A stretch of 64,000 bases of DNA from Chitinophagales bacterium (GCA_020636575.1 JACJXP010000006.1:1-64000), one strand, 5' to 3'; positions 40,956 through 51,044 are shown, numbered from the stretch's first letter. Numbers and translations are program-made. Notes: generated by a model from the sequence alone, not told the origin.

Positions 40956-43367
40956 ATGAAAAAAACCGTTCGAATATTCTGGCGCATTTTCCTTTTTGGT
41001 TTATTGAGTTTTATTGGAGTGATCCTTATGGCCAATTTCGGTGTGTTTGGCAAAATGCCACCATTATCAGAACTGGAGAATCCTTCTATCTTACAAGCCT
41101 CTGAAGTATATGCTGTTGATGGTACCCTGATGGGAAAATATTACCGGGAAAGGGGGAACCGCAGTAGTGTCAAATACAGGGATATTTCTCCGCATGTGAT
41201 CAATGCATTGGTCGCTACAGAAGATGAACGTTTTTACAACCACAGCGGTATCGATTTTCGCTCCACCATGCGGGCAGTATTCACATTGGGCCGCCAGGGC
41301 GGTGGCAGTACCATCACCCAACAGCTGGCACTTAATCTTTTTAATGAAAGAGCTTCAAACAAAGCATTAAGGGTTATCCAGAAGTTAAAAGAATGGATCA
41401 TCGCTGTAAAACTGGAAAAGAACTTTACCAAGGAAGAGATCATTACACTCTATCTGAACGCAGTACCCTTTGGCAATAATATCTATGGCATCCGCAATGC
41501 TGCCAGAACTTTTTTTCAGAAAGAACCAGACCGGCTTACCATTGAAGAAGCAGCGCTGTTGGTGGGTATGCTGAAAGGAAATACAATTTATAACCCACTA
41601 CGTAATCCTAAAGCTGCGCTGGAAAGAAGAAATGTGGTGATCGGGCAGATGGAAGTCAACAATAAGATCACTCATGAGGAAGCGGTAAGAGTAAAAGCCC
41701 TGCCGATCAATCTCAAATACAAAAAACTGGATGAAAGTACTGGCTATGCCCCCTATTTCCGTGAAGTGCTCAGAAATGAAGTAAAAGAAATACTCAAGGA
41801 AGTCAAAAAACCTTCCGGAGGCCACTACGATATTTATGATGATGGATTGAGAATATATACCACTATCAATCCCGTGATGCAGCAATATGCTGAAGAAGCG
41901 ATGGCAAAACAAATGAGTGCTTTGCAAAAAAGTGTAAATGCCCGCTGGAATGTAAAGAACGGCGCCATCTGGAAAGGACATGATAATGTGCTCGAAAGAG
42001 CTATGAAAGATTCAGAGAGATGGCGCAATATGGCCGACGATGGATATAGCGATAAAGAGATCAAAGCAAGCTTTGATGTAAAAGTGCCCATGAAGGTCTT
42101 TGCCTGGAATAGTCATCGTGAAGTAGATACCCTGATGACGCCAATTGATTCCATCCGTTATCACAAACAAATGGAGCAGGCTTCCTTTATGGCAATGGAT
42201 CCGATCACTGGTGAAGTATTGGCATGGGTTGGTGGTATAGATTATAAAACATACAAGTTCGACCATGTGAACCTGAATACAAAAAGGCAGGTGGGATCAA
42301 CCATCAAACCCTTCTTATATACTCAAGCTCTGGAAGAAAGAGGATTTACACCCGAAACTGAGTGTGAGAATTCAGCCCAGAATTTTGGAGGCAATAGATG
42401 GGTTCCTGCTGGGAAAAGATGCCCCGGAGGTATCATCAGCATGGCAAATGCACTTGCTTATTCCAAAAACTGTGCAACAGCTTATATTATGAAGCAGGTA
42501 GGACCGCAACAATTTGTTGACTTTTTAGAAAGAATTCAGATACCAACCCCGGTAAAACCTTTTCCATCTATATGTCTTGGCACCTGCGACCTTTCGCTGT
42601 ATGAGATGCTTTGGGGCTATACCTATTTTGCCGGTCGTGGCTTTTCTACCAAACCTTATTATATCAGCCGAATTGAAGACAGGAATGGGAATGTGATCAT
42701 CAGGTTTGATAATACGGAGAACAGGAAGGAAGTGGTAAGCGAAGTAACGGCTTATACAATGACCCGAATGATGCAGGGTACTGTTGATGTAGGTACTGCA
42801 AAGGGCATGCGCAACCGGGTTGGTGTTACAGAGATGGGTGGTAAAACAGGAACTACTGATGACAATGCGGATGCCTGGTTTATTGGTTATACACCGGAGA
42901 TACTAGCCGGCTCATGGGTAGGTTTTGATGATCCCTTTATCCGTAACCAGGGAGACGGTTCTTCTATGGCAAGACCTATTTGCGAATTCTTCCTGAAAAA
43001 GGTTTTTGATGATAAAAAACTGGGATATGACAGGGGTGCCAAATTTGTGAAACCCGCAGAAATGGAAAATGAGATCAACAGTGCTGATATTATTGTCAGC
43101 GACAAAGATCCTGATCCTGCTGCCGAAGGTGAAGACCAGGGGGTAGGCAACCCGGATGATTATGGCTATTACGGAGGCGATGAAATAGGGCCTGAATCAA
43201 AGCCTGTTCAGGAAGATGATAAAAAACCGGTAACAAAAGACACTACGGTAAAAAAAAGTCCGGCAAAAAATGATGACGACAGCAAACCTATTGGTTCAGC
43301 AAAAGAAGAATCTAAAAAAAAGAAAGGTTTCCTGAGAAAGATATTCGGAAAGAAAAAAGATAATTGA
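40956..43367 (+). CDS. Class A penicillin-binding protein (PBP1A-like)
   Basis: The 803-residue bifunctional enzyme polymerises and cross-links peptidoglycan. After one membrane anchor (residues 7-29) the GT51 domain shows Glu89 in TEDERFYNHSG and GGSTITQQLALNLF (116-129). The transpeptidase motifs are Ser448-Thr-Ile-Lys451, Ser503-Lys-Asn505 and Lys630-Thr-Gly632. The C-terminal 100 residues are disordered, with acidic then lysine-rich stretches ending GFLRKIFGKKKDN. It is a single gene, 124 bp after the PorW/SprE-like gene. Confidence 0.95.
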   Translation: MKKTVRIFWRIFLFGLLSFIGVILMANFGVFGKMPPLSELENPSILQASEVYAVDGTLMGKYYRERGNRSSVKYRDISPHVINALVATEDERFYNHSGIDFRSTMRAVFTLGRQGGGSTITQQLALNLFNERASNKALRVIQKLKEWIIAVKLEKNFTKEEIITLYLNAVPFGNNIYGIRNAARTFFQKEPDRLTIEEAALLVGMLKGNTIYNPLRNPKAALERRNVVIGQMEVNNKITHEEAVRVKALPINLKYKKLDESTGYAPYFREVLRNEVKEILKEVKKPSGGHYDIYDDGLRIYTTINPVMQQYAEEAMAKQMSALQKSVNARWNVKNGAIWKGHDNVLERAMKDSERWRNMADDGYSDKEIKASFDVKVPMKVFAWNSHREVDTLMTPIDSIRYHKQMEQASFMAMDPITGEVLAWVGGIDYKTYKFDHVNLNTKRQVGSTIKPFLYTQALEERGFTPETECENSAQNFGGNRWVPAGKRCPGGIISMANALAYSKNCATAYIMKQVGPQQFVDFLERIQIPTPVKPFPSICLGTCDLSLYEMLWGYTYFAGRGFSTKPYYISRIEDRNGNVIIRFDNTENRKEVVSEVTAYTMTRMMQGTVDVGTAKGMRNRVGVTEMGGKTGTTDDNADAWFIGYTPEILAGSWVGFDDPFIRNQGDGSSMARPICEFFLKKVFDDKKLGYDRGAKFVKPAEMENEINSADIIVSDKDPDPAAEGEDQGVGNPDDYGYYGGDEIGPESKPVQEDDKKPVTKDTTVKKSPAKNDDDSKPIGSAKEESKKKKGFLRKIFGKKKDN

Positions 43368-43402
43368 TCATTTTTAAAGAAACAGATTAATATCCACCAC
43401 CA

Positions 43403-43891
43403 ATGCCGGTAATAAAAGCCGCCGATACCAGCGATGTATCATTGATCAGAAATCTGGCATTGCAGATATGGCCTCCCACCTATTCACATATTCTTTCCCC
43501 CGAACAAATAGAGTACATGCTGGATATGATGTACAGTGAAAGTTCATTAAAAGAACAAATGCAAAAAGGATCTCACTTTGTTTTGGTATATACAGAAAAT
43601 GAACCCGTCGGTTTTGCAGCCTACATTAAAACAGGTAACAATCTTTACAAACTGGATAAGATCTACGTCTTATCGGAACAACAGGGAAAAGGTATCGGCA
43701 AACAGATGATCGATCATGTGACTGATATCATAAAGAACCAGGGAGCAACGGCACTCCAATTACAGGTAAACAGGAATAATAAAGCCAGGCAGTTTTACGA
43801 GAAACTTGGGTTCAGTGTTTTATATGAAAAGGATTTTCCGATCGGCAATGGCTTTGTTATGGATGACTATGTGATGGAAAAAAAGCTTTAA
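43403..43891 (+). CDS. GNAT-family N-acetyltransferase
   Basis: The 162-residue protein shows KLDKIYVLSEQQGKGIGKQMI as motif A and LQVNRNNKARQFYEKLGFSVL as the later motif B region. It is related to the PaiA/YncA-type acetyltransferases. The substrate is unknown. It follows the penicillin-binding protein gene by 35 bp and ends overlapping the convergent gene by 4 bp. Confidence 0.9.
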   Translation: MPVIKAADTSDVSLIRNLALQIWPPTYSHILSPEQIEYMLDMMYSESSLKEQMQKGSHFVLVYTENEPVGFAAYIKTGNNLYKLDKIYVLSEQQGKGIGKQMIDHVTDIIKNQGATALQLQVNRNNKARQFYEKLGFSVLYEKDFPIGNGFVMDDYVMEKKL

Positions 43892-44190
43892 TGCCCCGGA
43901 TGCAACGATAATTTTTTTGCCATTTCTTCACTCATACTATCTGCATACACTCCATAAGCGCTTACCAGTATCCCTTTATGGCCTTTGGTTGATTCAATAA
44001 CATATAATACAGATGAGTCATCAGGATTTGTTGCTCCTTCAAAGCGGTGCACTTCCACAATCTCGAAGTCAGCAATATTGAATTTCTCATTCGCACATAC
44101 CAGGCAATTCTCCTGTAGGTTGAAATCTGTTACAAACCCTCTTTCTCTTAATCCGTTAATCGCCTCTGAAAGGGTTTCATAAACGTACAT
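43888..44190 (-). CDS. Small conserved protein, often labelled phosphoribosylpyrophosphate synthetase
   Basis: The 100-residue protein is soluble and has the segment YETLSEAINGLRERGFVTDF at its start and VLYVIESTKGHKGILVSAYGVYAD at the end. I recall close relatives across Bacteroidota annotated as phosphoribosylpyrophosphate synthetase, but nothing in the sequence (no PRPP-binding loop, far too short) supports that enzyme. The function is unknown. A TATCTTTA element at 44212-44219 may be its promoter. Confidence 0.65.
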   Translation of the reverse strand: MYVYETLSEAINGLRERGFVTDFNLQENCLVCANEKFNIADFEIVEVHRFEGATNPDDSSVLYVIESTKGHKGILVSAYGVYADSMSEEMAKKLSLHPGH

Positions 44191-44242
44191 AACATTCTTT
44201 TTTGATTCCTTTAAAGATACAACAATGATAAGACCTGCCTGT

Positions 44243-44734
44243 TTAGAACACCAGTTGGTGTGTTTGTTTGATCACTCCCATCACAAAAATGCTTTGCACC
44301 TGGCCCATATTCTCTACCTGGCTTAATTTGTTCACATGAAAATCGTAATAAGTATTCATGTCTTCTGCCACTACCTTGAGCATAAAATCAAATTCACCTG
44401 AAATATTATAACATTCAATGATCTCATTCATAGATTGTACTGTCTTTATAAATTTTGCGCCGGCTATCTTGTTGTGTTCTCGCAAGGATACATAGCAGAT
44501 CACTATAAGCCCTTTACCAATTTTTCCGGGATCCACTAACGTAGCATATTGCTTTATAACACCATTGTCTTCCATACGCCTGATCCGCTCATGTACCGGC
44601 GTAGGGGTAAGATTGATAGATGCAGCGATATCTTTCACGGATGCCCGTGCATTTTGCTGTAGTTGTTTCAGAATAAGAAGATCCTTTTCATCCAGTTTGA
44701 CAGCTAATTCTTCTTTTTGTACAGCTTTTGCCAT
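44243..44734 (-). CDS. Lrp/AsnC-family transcriptional regulator
   Basis: The 163-residue protein has an N-terminal winged helix (LILKQLQQNARASVKDIAASI, TPTPVHERIRRMEDNGVI) and a C-terminal RAM domain with the ligand-loop region NISGEFDFMLKVV. Such regulators respond to amino acids. It is divergent from S-adenosylhomocysteine hydrolase with a 120 bp AT-rich gap, so control of methionine-cycle genes is a reasonable guess. Confidence 0.92.
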   Translation of the reverse strand: MAKAVQKEELAVKLDEKDLLILKQLQQNARASVKDIAASINLTPTPVHERIRRMEDNGVIKQYATLVDPGKIGKGLIVICYVSLREHNKIAGAKFIKTVQSMNEIIECYNISGEFDFMLKVVAEDMNTYYDFHVNKLSQVENMGQVQSIFVMGVIKQTHQLVF

Positions 44735-44823
44735 AGGAAAATATTATTTATCTCTAAAATAAAAATAAAAACAGAATTATTCACCAAATATTTTAAAAAC
44801 ATTAATATCTAATACTATAAAAT

Positions 44824-44831
44824 TAACTTTG
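44824..44831 (+). promoter_or_regulatory. -7 promoter element TAACTTTG upstream of ahcY
   Basis: Exact TAnnTTTG match 24 bp before the ahcY ATG. The region around it is very AT-rich, with no clear -33 TTG and no riboswitch-like structure. Confidence 0.5.
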
Positions 44832-44854
44832 TGCCTTACTAAACAATTAAAATC

Positions 44855-46183
44855 ATGTCTGTTATTACCAAATCCGCTATTGACTTTGACCTGAAATACA
44901 AGGTGAAAGATATCTCCCTCGCTGAATGGGGACGCAAAGAAATTCGTCTTGCTGAAGCAGAAATGCCTGGCCTTATGTCGCTTCGTGAAGAATATGGCAG
45001 TTCTCAGCCTTTAAAAGATGCCCGCATTGCCGGTTGCCTTCATATGACCATTCAAACTGCAGTATTAATTGAAACTCTTGTTGCATTAGGTGCAGAAGTA
45101 AAATGGAGTTCATGTAATATATTCTCTACGCAGGATCATGCCGCTGCTGCTATTGCTGCAGCAGGTATTGGTGTTTATGCCTGGAAGGGACAAACACAGG
45201 CTGAAGCTGACTGGTGTATTGAACAAACATTATTTTTTGGTGGTGCAGATCGTCCTTTAAATATGATATTGGATGATGGTGGCGACCTGACCAATATGGT
45301 ATTTGATGTATATCCTGAATTGATCCAAAATATCAGGGGATTGAGCGAAGAAACTACTACAGGTGTACATCGTTTGTATGAAAGAATGGAAAAAGGAACC
45401 CTGCCTGTTCCGGCCATCAATGTGAACGATTCAGTAACAAAATCAAAATTTGATAATAAATACGGTTGTAAAGAATCATTGGTAGATGCTATCCGCAGAG
45501 CCACTGATGTGATGCTGGCAGGTAAGGTAGCAGTAGTAGGTGGTTATGGTGATGTGGGTAAAGGCTCAGCCGCTTCACTGGCAGGTGCCGGTTGCCGTGT
45601 GATCGTTACTGAAATAGATCCTATTTGTGCATTGCAGGCAGCTATGGACGGCTTTGAAGTAAAGAAAATGAAGGATGCAGTAAAAGAGGCTGATATCGTA
45701 GTTACTGCTTCAGGTTGCCGTGACCTGATCACCGGTGAACATTTCAAATTAATGAAGGATAAGACCATCGTTTGTAATATCGGGCACTTTGATATTGAGA
45801 TCGATGTTGCCTGGTTGAACGAGAACTATGGTAATACAAAAGATACCATCAAACCACAGGTTGACCTGTATAATGTAGATGGTAATGATATCATACTATT
45901 GGCTGAAGGCCGCCTGGTGAACCTGGGTTGTGCTACCGGTCACCCCTCTTTTGTTATGAGTAATTCTTTCACCAACCAGACACTTGCCCAGATCGAGTTA
46001 TGGAAGAACCATGACAATTATGAGAACAAAGTATATGTTCTTCCTAAACATCTTGATGAGAAAGTGGCCCGTCTGCATCTTTCCAAGATCGGTGTAGAAC
46101 TGGATGAACTAAGCGATACACAAGCAACATACCTGGGCATTCCTAAGAATGGTCCGTTCAAAGCAGAACATTACAGGTATTAA
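44855..46183 (+). CDS. ahcY: S-adenosylhomocysteine hydrolase
   Basis: This methionine-cycle enzyme splits S-adenosylhomocysteine into adenosine and homocysteine. The 442-residue length and motifs fit: SLREEYGSSQPLKDARIAGC, SCNIFSTQDHAAAA, NVNDSVTKSKFDNKYGC and the NAD-binding GGYGDVGKGSA (about residues 228-238). It ends in FKAEHYRY, the conserved C-terminal Lys/Tyr region that completes the neighbouring active site. It is a single gene followed by a terminator. Confidence 0.97.
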   Translation: MSVITKSAIDFDLKYKVKDISLAEWGRKEIRLAEAEMPGLMSLREEYGSSQPLKDARIAGCLHMTIQTAVLIETLVALGAEVKWSSCNIFSTQDHAAAAIAAAGIGVYAWKGQTQAEADWCIEQTLFFGGADRPLNMILDDGGDLTNMVFDVYPELIQNIRGLSEETTTGVHRLYERMEKGTLPVPAINVNDSVTKSKFDNKYGCKESLVDAIRRATDVMLAGKVAVVGGYGDVGKGSAASLAGAGCRVIVTEIDPICALQAAMDGFEVKKMKDAVKEADIVVTASGCRDLITGEHFKLMKDKTIVCNIGHFDIEIDVAWLNENYGNTKDTIKPQVDLYNVDGNDIILLAEGRLVNLGCATGHPSFVMSNSFTNQTLAQIELWKNHDNYENKVYVLPKHLDEKVARLHLSKIGVELDELSDTQATYLGIPKNGPFKAEHYRY

Positions 46184-46203
46184 TAGAATAAATGGTTAGT
46201 AAG

Positions 46204-46235
46204 AAAAAAGCTCCGGGGTTCCGGGGCTTTTTTTA
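46204..46235 (+). terminator. Intrinsic terminator after ahcY
   Basis: AAGCTCCGG, loop GGTT, CCGGGGCTT form a 9 bp stem with one G-T pair, followed by seven more T residues. The A-run before it allows action on the opposite strand as well. Confidence 0.85.
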
Positions 46236-46238
46236 ATC

Positions 46239-46751
46239 CTATTGTACTAATTTTCTTGCCTCTGTTAACAGGCAGTTAGCCATTTGCATTACGGCCTGCT
46301 GCTGCTCCGGTTCAAAAGTGACTGCCGTCCTGGTTTTCTTTTTATCGTTCGATATAAAAATGATTTGTGTTATCTTCTTTGTGCAGATCCTTTGCAATAG
46401 GGTTGTTGGCGATGCTTTTGAATTCCTGAATGTAAAATGAAAAAGCCCTTCGCAGTTCATAGTTCCTCCATTACGGCCCAGCATTTTGGAACGGCTTCCT
46501 TCAAAATAGATCTCAGCAGTAGATGTATTGTCATAACATTTATCTGAACCACGGATAGAAAATAAAACATCGATCTCACTTTTGTTTCCGTCGATGGTAA
46601 CAGAGCCGCCCCTGAGTGATATAAAGCCAGTAGATAATTTTATTTCCCGTGTAAACGGGTCCTTATCTGTTATCAGCTTACAATCCTGGGCAAAGAGTAA
46701 TAATGGCAACTGGAAAAGTGCCAAAAGCAGGAACTTTATTTTTGAGATCAT
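46239..46751 (-). CDS. Hypothetical exported protein
   Basis: The 170-residue product has a signal peptide ending PLLLFAQ followed by DCKLITDKDPFTREIKLSTG. The mature part is beta-rich and contains four cysteines. No known family is recognised; similar proteins appear to be common in Chitinophagaceae. It lies convergent with ahcY, with the terminator between them, and is transcribed away from the T9SS surface-protein gene. Confidence 0.6.
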   Translation of the reverse strand: MISKIKFLLLALFQLPLLLFAQDCKLITDKDPFTREIKLSTGFISLRGGSVTIDGNKSEIDVLFSIRGSDKCYDNTSTAEIYFEGSRSKMLGRNGGTMNCEGLFHFTFRNSKASPTTLLQRICTKKITQIIFISNDKKKTRTAVTFEPEQQQAVMQMANCLLTEARKLVQ

Positions 46752-46953
46752 GAATTAAAAATAACTTATTATATGTATAGTGCCGGAAACTAACTGTTAA
46801 AGCTATGTTCCGGCAGGCTCTGTTTCCATATCGCCTTTCAGGAGCCAAAAAGAACACCCCTTCTGCGGCAACCCTGTTAATAATATCAACGTTTATTTCA
46901 TAACTTTAAGAGACACTGATGTAAAGATTTCTCCAACGACTAATTGCGGGTAT

Positions 46954-49572
46954 ATGGTGAAACGGGGGCTTGCAGGCTTAATATTCATTTTTTGCTTTTT
47001 ATTGGAAGCAAAAAGCAGCCATATTACCGGCGGAGAAATGTTTTATAGGTTAACAGGTTTCAATAATGGGTATTACACCTATTTTGTCACACTCAAACTT
47101 TTTCAGCGCTGCAACAGTGGTCGCCAGTTTCCAAACCCTGCCATCATTTCCATCTTTGATAAAGGTACAGGCAATCGCATAACAGATCTGAATGTTGCCC
47201 TTGCAAGTACAGACAATATAAGCATCACAAATCCTGACCCTTGTATCTCCAATCCACCATCTGTTTGTTATGATGTAGCTTATTATACTTTCACCGTTTC
47301 CCTGGCAGCGAGCCCGCAAGGTTATATTATTGCCAGCCAGGTGAATTACCGCATCAATGGCATCAATAATCTTGCCCCGGGATCGGGTAATGTGGGCGCC
47401 ACTTATACAGCTGAAATTCCGGGCATCGCTTCTTTAGGAACCGCTCCTGATAATATCAGTGCTTATTTTGCAGGCAGTGATCTTGTAGTGGTTTGTGCTA
47501 ATAATCCATTTACATATAGCTTTAGAGCCGTTGATGATGATGGCGATGAACTCAAGTACTTCTTTTGTGGTGCATATAACAGTACCAGTGAAGGCGGTGG
47601 CAATCCGCAACCACCCACTGCTCCACCCTATCCGCAGGTGCCTTACAACAATCCTCAGTTTGATAGTAATATCCCCTTAGGTTCCCAGGTGCAGATCAAT
47701 CCGAATACAGGTTTGATCACCGGTATTGCACCTGACGAAGGCATCTATGTTGTTACTGTTTGTGTGCAGGAGATCAGGAACGGCGTAGTGATCGCCACAC
47801 AACGAAAAGATATACAGATCAATGTAGCAGATTGTGATATTGCTGCGGCAGTGCTGTTGCCGGAATATAATTTATGCCGCGACTCTCAAACACTTACCAT
47901 TGCCAACCAATCCACCAGTCCCTTGATACAAACAACGGATTGGGAATTCAAAGATGATCTGGGAAATGTGATCTATACATCTACATCAACTGTCGCAACC
48001 TATACTTTCCCGGCCATTGGCTATTATCATGTTAAACTGGTGATCAACCGAAATGCATTATGCTCCGATTCTACTGAAGCATTGATCAGGGTATTTCCCG
48101 GGTTTAATCCGAATTTCAGTGTGGCTGGTATGTGCCTGAACAAACCTACATTCTTTACAGACCTTACTACTTCTGTGTATGGTGTACCTGATAGCTGGTA
48201 CTGGGATTTTGGAGAACCCTCTGTATTAACAGATTTCTCTTCTGATCAAAACCCACAATATACCTACCCGGCAGTTGGTATTAAAAATGTAAGGTTGATC
48301 GCTACAGATACAAGAGGCTGCCGTGACACGGTATACCAAACCATTGCTATCGACACAAACCCTCCCCTGCTACTTGCATTCAAAGACACTTTAATTTGCC
48401 GGGGAGATATACTGACGCTTAACTCAGGCGCCTCAGGAATCTTTAACTGGACACCACTGATCAATATCAGCAACCCTAATACATCTTCACCAACGGTTTC
48501 TCCAACTACTACTACAACTTATTATGTTGACCTGGATGATAACGGCTGCACCAACCGTGACTCTGTGAAAGTGAATGTGGTGAATTTTGTCACCCTCAAT
48601 ACTATGAGTGATACCACTATTTGTACAGGGGATACTATACAACTAAAAATAATATCCGATGGTTTACAATATAGCTGGACACCAACAGGCCAGATAATTG
48701 ATCCTTCCATTCAAAACCCGGTGGTGATCACACCTTCAACAACCAATTACCAGGTAACAGCAGTAATAGGCGGCTGTGCCGCTACTGATAATATCCTGGT
48801 CACAACAGTTGATTATCCAATTGCTAATGCCGGGCCCGATACAGCTATTTGCTATAATACCCCGGTTTTATTACATGGCATTACCAACGGAAGTTCATGG
48901 TCATGGTCGCCTGCCCAATACCTCGATAATGCTTCCTCTTTGAATCCAACAGGCTACCTGACCGGGGGAACTACAAACTTTATTTTCAGTGCTTATGACA
49001 CAAAGGGATGCCCAAAACCAGGCATTGATACCATCAAAGTAATTGTGGCGCCAAAAATGAATGTAGGTGCAGGTGCTGATACATCCGTGGTAATTAACCA
49101 GCCGGTGCAATTGCAGGCAACAGGAGCAGCTTATTATACCTGGTATCCACCTGATTATCTTTCAGACGCCAATATTCCTGATCCGATAGCCATCTTTGAT
49201 ATTGGCACGGAAGATATCCGTTACAAAGTGGTAGGTGCCAGCGAAGAAGGTTGTCTTGACTCTGCCTATATAACTATCAAAGTCTTTAAAACAGGCCCTT
49301 ATGTTTTCGTTCCTTCCGCCTTTACACCAAATAATGATGGACTTAATGATATATTAAGGCCCATTGCAGTTGGTATGAAGAGTATTGAAAGGTTTGCAGT
49401 GTTCAATCGCTGGGGCCAGCAGGTATTCATCACCTCTATTAATGGACATGGATGGGATGGACGTATTAATGGACAACCACAATCAACCAGTACCTATGTA
49501 TGGATGGTACAAGCCACAGATTTTAATGGTACTCCTTATTTTTCAAAAGGAACTGTCACACTGATCCGGTAA
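46954..49572 (+). CDS. Type IX secretion cargo with gliding-motility C-terminal domain (CHU_C), PKD-rich
   Basis: The 872-residue protein has a signal peptide and the opening SSHITGGEMFYRL common to large surface proteins of this phylum. The middle contains PKD-like domains (for example WYWDFGEPS...YTYPAVGIKNV near residue 410-450) and several repeated immunoglobulin-like segments with TxxCxGD motifs (about residues 470-760). The last 90 residues are the type-B sorting domain: PSAFTPNNDGLNDILRP, FAVFNRWGQQVF and GWDGRINGQP. The domain is cut off on secretion by the type IX system. It is likely a surface adhesin; TAACTTTA at 46901-46908 may be its promoter. Confidence 0.92.
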   Translation: MVKRGLAGLIFIFCFLLEAKSSHITGGEMFYRLTGFNNGYYTYFVTLKLFQRCNSGRQFPNPAIISIFDKGTGNRITDLNVALASTDNISITNPDPCISNPPSVCYDVAYYTFTVSLAASPQGYIIASQVNYRINGINNLAPGSGNVGATYTAEIPGIASLGTAPDNISAYFAGSDLVVVCANNPFTYSFRAVDDDGDELKYFFCGAYNSTSEGGGNPQPPTAPPYPQVPYNNPQFDSNIPLGSQVQINPNTGLITGIAPDEGIYVVTVCVQEIRNGVVIATQRKDIQINVADCDIAAAVLLPEYNLCRDSQTLTIANQSTSPLIQTTDWEFKDDLGNVIYTSTSTVATYTFPAIGYYHVKLVINRNALCSDSTEALIRVFPGFNPNFSVAGMCLNKPTFFTDLTTSVYGVPDSWYWDFGEPSVLTDFSSDQNPQYTYPAVGIKNVRLIATDTRGCRDTVYQTIAIDTNPPLLLAFKDTLICRGDILTLNSGASGIFNWTPLINISNPNTSSPTVSPTTTTTYYVDLDDNGCTNRDSVKVNVVNFVTLNTMSDTTICTGDTIQLKIISDGLQYSWTPTGQIIDPSIQNPVVITPSTTNYQVTAVIGGCAATDNILVTTVDYPIANAGPDTAICYNTPVLLHGITNGSSWSWSPAQYLDNASSLNPTGYLTGGTTNFIFSAYDTKGCPKPGIDTIKVIVAPKMNVGAGADTSVVINQPVQLQATGAAYYTWYPPDYLSDANIPDPIAIFDIGTEDIRYKVVGASEEGCLDSAYITIKVFKTGPYVFVPSAFTPNNDGLNDILRPIAVGMKSIERFAVFNRWGQQVFITSINGHGWDGRINGQPQSTSTYVWMVQATDFNGTPYFSKGTVTLIR

Positions 49573-49666
49573 TTTTTCATGATTTCTTAATGTGTATAAG
49601 TTTTATCCTTTCTTTCACTAACTGTAGCACATTTATTGCGTTAATGAAAAAAGGAAATTTCATTCT

Positions 49667-49948
49667 ATGCACATTGAATTTATTAAGGCGATACAGTTTT
49701 CATTACTGATCAAAACAGACGGGCGACTCAGGGAATACAATTTTCGTAAACTCAAAACTCAAGGCACAGAGCTTTTTACAGTCAATGTGTGTACTGAGAG
49801 GGACAACAGGATCTTTTTTCAGGTCGAAAAGGCAGATGACGAATGGTCACTTATTGGCAAGGACCTGCCAAAATGGATCACAGAAAATGCAGATGCCATT
49901 TTTTCAGCTACTGAAGATGAATTGAAGAACTGGAAGAAAACAGCCTGA
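49667..49948 (+). CDS. Small conserved hypothetical protein
   Basis: The 93-residue protein is soluble, with an alternating strand pattern (FIKAIQFSLLIKTDGRLREYNF) and an acidic C-terminal helix (ENADAIFSATEDELKNW). No family is assigned. It is short but has normal codon use for this genome and a proper start, and it lies between the surface protein and a convergent M48 gene, 4 bp from it. Confidence 0.6.
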   Translation: MHIEFIKAIQFSLLIKTDGRLREYNFRKLKTQGTELFTVNVCTERDNRIFFQVEKADDEWSLIGKDLPKWITENADAIFSATEDELKNWKKTA

Positions 49949-49952
49949 TCTC

Positions 49953-51044
49953 TCAATAGGCTGCAGAGGTCCCATTACTTTTTATCTTTTCAAAAATATC
50001 TTTTAGATGAAAATTATCTTCTGATACTGTACCAGAAGATAATTTTCGGATATACTCTATTCTTGCATCAATATCCGGATGGCTTCCCAATACTTCCGGC
50101 ATATATGCAGCCGGGGCATTTTGTTTAAGATTGGTAAACAGGTCAGAAAACCCGGAAGGATCAATTTTTCTCTCCATAAGAAGCTCAACTCCCTTCACAT
50201 CTGCTTCTTTCTCCAATTTTCTTGAAAATTTAAGAGAACGAAGATTATCTGCTTGGTCAATTAATACGGCACTTACCGCACCCATACGACCAAAAAGGAG
50301 GCTGATAAAAACCCTGGAACCCATACGTCTGAAAATTGACCTTGTGGTATGTTGATTGTTGACATGTATAAACTCATGACTCAGCAAAGCTGCCAATTCC
50401 GGGTAAGTCTTGATCTTATTCAACAGCGCAGCATAAACAACAATGCGGCCCCCGGGCAATGCAAAAGCATTAAATACATTATCATTCACCACTGTTACAC
50501 GAACAGCATACTTTGTTGGAATATCCATGGCTGCAAAAAACTCGGTCAGCAGCAGGCTTTTGGCTGAATCTTCCCGTGCTTTTAAACCTAGTGCATCATA
50601 AACTGAATTACCAATATCCTGTTCTGTAGAAATGGATACCCGGGATGCCATTTTTTCGGCCATCCATGGAACCAAAAGAAAATATAGAATAACAAGGGCT
50701 CCTGCTATTCCTGATAACAGGAAAAGCCCCCTGCCCCACTCCTTCGTAGTTTTCTTCTGGCGCCAGGGCTTATTTATTTCAGTATGTACTTCTTCAATAT
50801 ACTCTTTCGCTGCAGATCCATTGATCAGCAGTTCAGCACCACCGGATAATTCTTCTTTTAAAAAAATCCGGGTTTGTTGTGAACCAGGAAGAAATGATAC
50901 GTCTACATCCTTAATTAACCAATGAACAACCTTGTGTGCAGGCTCTTTATAACCGATACTGATCTTTTTTTCAGAGATCAAAACACTGCAATCCGTGTAT
51001 TCATGCTGACGGGACACCCTGTATGATCCGAAATAGGTCTTCAA
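49953..51044 (-). CDS. M48-family membrane metallopeptidase
   Basis: The 363-residue protein has an N-terminal soluble region of about 105 residues, one membrane span (about 107-126) and an M48 peptidase domain with the zinc motif HEFIH (His223, Glu224, His227) and third ligand Glu280 in KLEKEAD. The first part resembles the HtpX/Oma1-like proteins with an added N-terminal domain, as in COG0501 members of Bacteroidota. The active site follows a single span, so it could face the periplasm or cytosol; this cannot be settled here. Confidence 0.88.
   Translation of the reverse strand: MKTYFGSYRVSRQHEYTDCSVLISEKKISIGYKEPAHKVVHWLIKDVDVSFLPGSQQTRIFLKEELSGGAELLINGSAAKEYIEEVHTEINKPWRQKKTTKEWGRGLFLLSGIAGALVILYFLLVPWMAEKMASRVSISTEQDIGNSVYDALGLKAREDSAKSLLLTEFFAAMDIPTKYAVRVTVVNDNVFNAFALPGGRIVVYAALLNKIKTYPELAALLSHEFIHVNNQHTTRSIFRRMGSRVFISLLFGRMGAVSAVLIDQADNLRSLKFSRKLEKEADVKGVELLMERKIDPSGFSDLFTNLKQNAPAAYMPEVLGSHPDIDARIEYIRKLSSGTVSEDNFHLKDIFEKIKSNGTSAAY

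Noticed and set aside
43888..44190. Phosphoribosylpyrophosphate synthetase
   Set aside because: Relatives carry this label, but at 100 residues with no PRPP or ATP-binding motif the protein cannot be that enzyme.
44735..44854. S-adenosylhomocysteine riboswitch upstream of ahcY
   Set aside because: The stretch is almost entirely A and T, with no GC stems or conserved core; the -7 element is only 24 bp from the start codon, leaving no room for the aptamer.
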